Assembly: GCA_964418755.1 (NCBI GenBank) | Contig: CAYQNS010000002.1 | Span: 1 to 64,000 of the forward strand | DNA length: 64,000 bases | DNA from: 4572-123 sp964418755 | GTDB taxonomy: Bacteria; Desulfobacterota; Desulfobacteria; Desulfobacterales; 4572-123 | Reading direction: 5' to 3' | In this document: in pieces, positions 62,070-64,000 of the stretch | Position numbering within the stretch: the stretch's first letter is position 1 | Layout of the letters: each line of letters starts with the position of its first letter | The notes under the pieces: model-generated | What the model was told of the DNA's origin: nothing | The model's database searches: none | The model's input: the letters and a program-made list of their open reading frames with translations, nothing else | Position numbers and translations under genes: made by a program

Positions 62070-63053
62070 ATGTCCGCAAAAAATGTTTTTACGATTATAG
62101 CAGATAAATTGGATTCAGGCGAGCGTCTTGATGTCACTGTAGCGCATCATGTTACGGATTGCTCCCGTTCACAAAGTGCCCGAGTGATCAAGATGGGAAA
62201 TATAACGGTTCACGGTTTATCCAGAAAACCGGGCTACCGTGTGCTGGACGGCGATATCATCCATATCTGTTTTCCACCTCCTTCTAAAATTTCCTGTGAA
62301 CCGGAAGATATCCCCATCGAAATCCTGTATGAAGATGATCAGCTTATTGTGGTCAACAAGCAGCCGGGGATCGTTGTTCATCCGGCTCCGGGACATTATT
62401 CGGGAACGCTGGTGAACGGACTGCTGAATTATTGCCCTTTTCTGGAAGGCATCGGCGGGGAAATGCGGCCGGGGATCGTTCATCGGCTGGACAAGGATAC
62501 ATCCGGAGCTCTGGTTATAGCCAAAAATGACAAGGCCCATCAAAATCTTTCCGCACAATTCAAATCCCGGCAGGTGAAAAAAACCTATCTTGCACTGGTC
62601 CACGGTGAAATAAAAGATGAATCCGGAAAAATCGTGCTTTCCATCGGCCGCCACCCGGTTGACCGAAAGCGGATGTCTACCCATAGCCGTCACGCAAGGG
62701 AGGCCCGGACATTGTGGAAAGTGCGGGAGCGGTTCCCGGGTCTAACGCTCCTTGGAGTTGATCTGAAGACCGGTCGGACCCACCAGATAAGGGTGCATTG
62801 CGCCGCCATGGGGCACTGTGTGGTCGGGGATGCGGTTTACTGCAGCCGCAGGAAAAATAAATATGCGGGTATAAGCGGAACCGGGGAGACGTTGAAAAGT
62901 ATTCAAAGTGTTTCACGGCAGATGCTTCACGCCCGACACCTGGGTTTTAACCACCCCGTCTCCAATCAATGGATGCATTTTGAAGCACCTGTTGCTCAGG
63001 ATATGGCAAGGCTGCTGGCAGCATTGCGATCGGTCACCTCACACCTTTTTTGA
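62070..63053 (+). CDS. rluD: 23S rRNA pseudouridine synthase (RluD-like)
   Basis: A 327-residue RluA-family enzyme. Residues 10-80 form an S4 RNA-binding domain (LDSGERLDVTVAHHV..SRSQSARVIKMGNITVHG). The catalytic domain has ILYEDDQLIVVNKQPGIVVHPA, then HRLDKDTSGALVIAKND with the catalytic Asp near residue 140, and TGRTHQIRVHCAAMGHCVVGD at the end. RluD, RluC and RluA are hard to separate by eye; the S4 domain and end motifs favour RluD (helix 69 of 23S rRNA). It follows the CarD-like gene by ten bases. Confidence 0.88.
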   Translation: MSAKNVFTIIADKLDSGERLDVTVAHHVTDCSRSQSARVIKMGNITVHGLSRKPGYRVLDGDIIHICFPPPSKISCEPEDIPIEILYEDDQLIVVNKQPGIVVHPAPGHYSGTLVNGLLNYCPFLEGIGGEMRPGIVHRLDKDTSGALVIAKNDKAHQNLSAQFKSRQVKKTYLALVHGEIKDESGKIVLSIGRHPVDRKRMSTHSRHAREARTLWKVRERFPGLTLLGVDLKTGRTHQIRVHCAAMGHCVVGDAVYCSRRKNKYAGISGTGETLKSIQSVSRQMLHARHLGFNHPVSNQWMHFEAPVAQDMARLLAALRSVTSHLF

Positions 63054-63153
63054 CATAGGCCGATTCCCGGCTTATTTTTCCGGCAGCACCCAAGCATAAG
63101 ATTTTCATAAAATTTATCATCCTATGTATTACAAAATTTATCGCTAAATTTTA

Positions 63154-63182
63154 TTGACATCAAACCGCGGATAGTCTAAATA
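63154..63182 (+). promoter_or_regulatory. Sigma-70-type promoter of the 21-aa ORF
   Basis: TTGACA (63154-63159), 17-base spacer, TAAATA (63177-63182): close to consensus. Transcription would start near 63189, leaving about 140 bases of leader before the small ORF at 63328. Confidence 0.75.
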
Positions 63183-63247
63183 CGCGTCTTTAAAAATAGT
63201 TTGGCTGCATAGAAAAAATCGGTGAAATTGAAGAAAAAATATTTTGA

Positions 63248-63299
63248 TCCGGCGGGAAAACGATACCCGTTAAAGGCAAAATCGTTGTCTACCGCCGGA
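63248..63299 (+). other. Leader hairpin of the 21-aa ORF
   Basis: TCCGGCGG (63248-63255) pairs perfectly with CCGCCGGA (63292-63299), and inside ACGAT (63260-63264) pairs with ATCGT (63281-63285). The structure ends 28 bases before the ATG. Confidence 0.65.
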
Positions 63300-63327
63300 G
63301 ATTTAAAAAAAATGGAGGTAAATTAAT

Positions 63328-63393
63328 ATGAGACTTATTGATATTCTGGTTGACGCATTGGTCGACACTCTGAACAGCATTTTCAAGGCATGA
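63328..63393 (+). CDS. 21-residue amphipathic small protein
   Basis: The ORF, MRLIDILVDALVD then TLNSIFKA and TGA, is preceded by GGAGG nine bases from ATG, a perfect-spaced promoter 146 bases upstream, and a leader hairpin. The residues fall in an i, i+3, i+4 pattern (Leu3, Ile4, Leu7, Val8, Leu11, Val12, Leu15, Ile18, Phe19 on one face; Asp, Asn, Arg, Lys on the other), so it should form an amphipathic helix of membrane-binding type. A 13-bp hairpin follows at 63419-63451. I do not recognise a family; type I toxin-like peptides have a similar size and pattern, but this is only a resemblance. Confidence 0.55.
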   Translation: MRLIDILVDALVDTLNSIFKA

Positions 63394-63418
63394 CCCGAAG
63401 CTGTTTCGGCTTGAAGAA

Positions 63419-63451
63419 GGAATCGGCGGGCAAAGCAAGCCTGCCGATTCC
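63419..63451. terminator. GC-rich hairpin after the small ORF
   Basis: GGAATCGGCGGGC (63419-63431) pairs with GCCTGCCGATTCC (63439-63451) with one G-U, around AAAGCAA. The right side is followed by ATCCCATAAGG, without a T-run; it is 26 bases past the small ORF stop. It may end both convergent transcripts. Confidence 0.5.
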
Positions 63452-63487
63452 ATCCCATAAGGTTGGCCGCCTATCTCAATTTTATTT

Positions 63488-64000
63488 TTACTTTTTCTTT
63501 TTTTTTAGCGCGTGTACGGTGCGCGGCACGGTAATTTTGACTTCATCGTTTTTTCTGAACTGCTGTGAACCGGCTGGATTGTACTGGTCCACGACCATTT
63601 CCTTATCTCCGAATTTGACCGTATATTTTGCAAGATTGCCCGCGTACATACGGCTGAGTATCATGCCGTGAAACGTATTGGTACGCTGAGTACCTTTTGA
63701 TGGTGAAAGAGATACGGTTTCAGGCCGGATCACGAGCACCACGGCATCCCCCTTTTCAAGCGGTTCCCGGCCGCGGTCCAGTTTGATATCACCATACTCG
63801 GTAGTCACGTGACAGGTGTTTTCCTCCATCGATGCTACCCGGCCTTCCAGGAAATTAACATACCCAACGAACCCGGCAATAAATTCATTGGCCGGCTGAT
63901 CGTAAATATCTATGGGAGACCCGATCTGTTGAATGACACCGTCACTGAGTACCAGGATGCGATCAGAAATACTCATGGCTTCATACTGGTCGTGGGTCAC
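63488..64000 (-). CDS. PotA-like ABC transporter ATP-binding protein (C-terminal part)
   Basis: The frame enters from the right edge and ends at 63488, so the start and ATP-binding core lie outside the window. The visible 170 residues begin with the switch region THDQYEAMSISDRILVLSDG (the switch His is in VTHDQ) and IQQIGSPIDIYDQPANEFIAGFVG, then a TOBE_2 domain (residues about 50-165). This fits importers for spermidine/putrescine, iron or thiamine; the substrate cannot be told. The protein ends in five lysines encoded by an A-run. Confidence 0.9.
   Translation of the reverse strand: MTHDQYEAMSISDRILVLSDGVIQQIGSPIDIYDQPANEFIAGFVGYVNFLEGRVASMEENTCHVTTEYGDIKLDRGREPLEKGDAVVLVIRPETVSLSPSKGTQRTNTFHGMILSRMYAGNLAKYTVKFGDKEMVVDQYNPAGSQQFRKNDEVKITVPRTVHALKKKKK

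Overview
The window reads as an ordinary chromosomal segment of a strictly anaerobic, Gram-negative Desulfobacterota bacterium, most likely a sulfate reducer near the Desulfobacteraceae or Desulfosarcinaceae. The grounds are an rnf operon headed by a multihaem cytochrome c, a pyrrolysine-free MttB-family methyltransferase, a membrane pyrophosphatase of the potassium-independent type, a DUF1844 protein, a purH activity split into two genes, and apolipoprotein N-acyltransferase (so an outer membrane with lipoproteins). The lineage is inferred from gene content, not from a marker tree. I see no rRNA, CRISPR array, transposase or prophage.

Layout. 1-5.1 kb: the end of an unknown gene, a secreted LolA-like protein, pyrG, then leftward CGGC-domain, YcgN-like and dinB genes. 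5.3-12.4 kb: a complete leftward trp operon, trpL-E-G-D-C-F-B-A, with a Trp-Trp-Trp leader peptide and two intrinsic terminators in tandem before trpE. 12.9-19.7 kb: threonine aldolase, a response-regulator fragment, a split purH (two leftward genes), an HD phosphohydrolase, and a large PilB/GspE-like ATPase with about eight N-terminal helical repeats. 20.0-37.1 kb: a full dcw cluster (mraZ, rsmH, ftsL, ftsI, murE, murF, mraY, murD, ftsW, murG, murC, murB, ftsQ, ftsA, ftsZ) with a three-repeat MraZ-type operator and mostly overlapping genes.

37.2-44.5 kb: a small Arg-rich protein, a radical SAM protein, then a five-haem cytochrome and rnfC-D-G-E-A; rnfB is not in its usual place and a SAM methyltransferase gene follows rnfA instead. 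44.5-52 kb: MBL hydrolase, a decayed UPF0282-like gene, GDSL hydrolase, a cyclophilin lacking its catalytic segment, MttB-like methyltransferase, LysE exporter, LUD-domain protein and lnt. 52-63 kb: prfB with its programmed +1 frameshift, a small palindromic element flanked by 12-bp direct repeats, serA, a DUF1844 protein, ispE, tRNA-Gln, prs, rplY, pth, hppA, a CarD-like regulator and an RluD-type pseudouridine synthase. 63-64 kb: a 21-residue ORF with a consensus promoter and a structured leader, converging on the end of a PotA-like ABC ATPase gene that leaves the window.

Most genes are housekeeping: amino-acid, nucleotide and wall synthesis, division, and energy coupling through Rnf and pyrophosphatase. 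The novelty is in details: the trp attenuator, the Rnf cluster without rnfB, the 21-aa gene, the palindromic element upstream of serA, the repeat-rich ATPase, and several degraded genes. TTG start codons are common, in at least eight genes.
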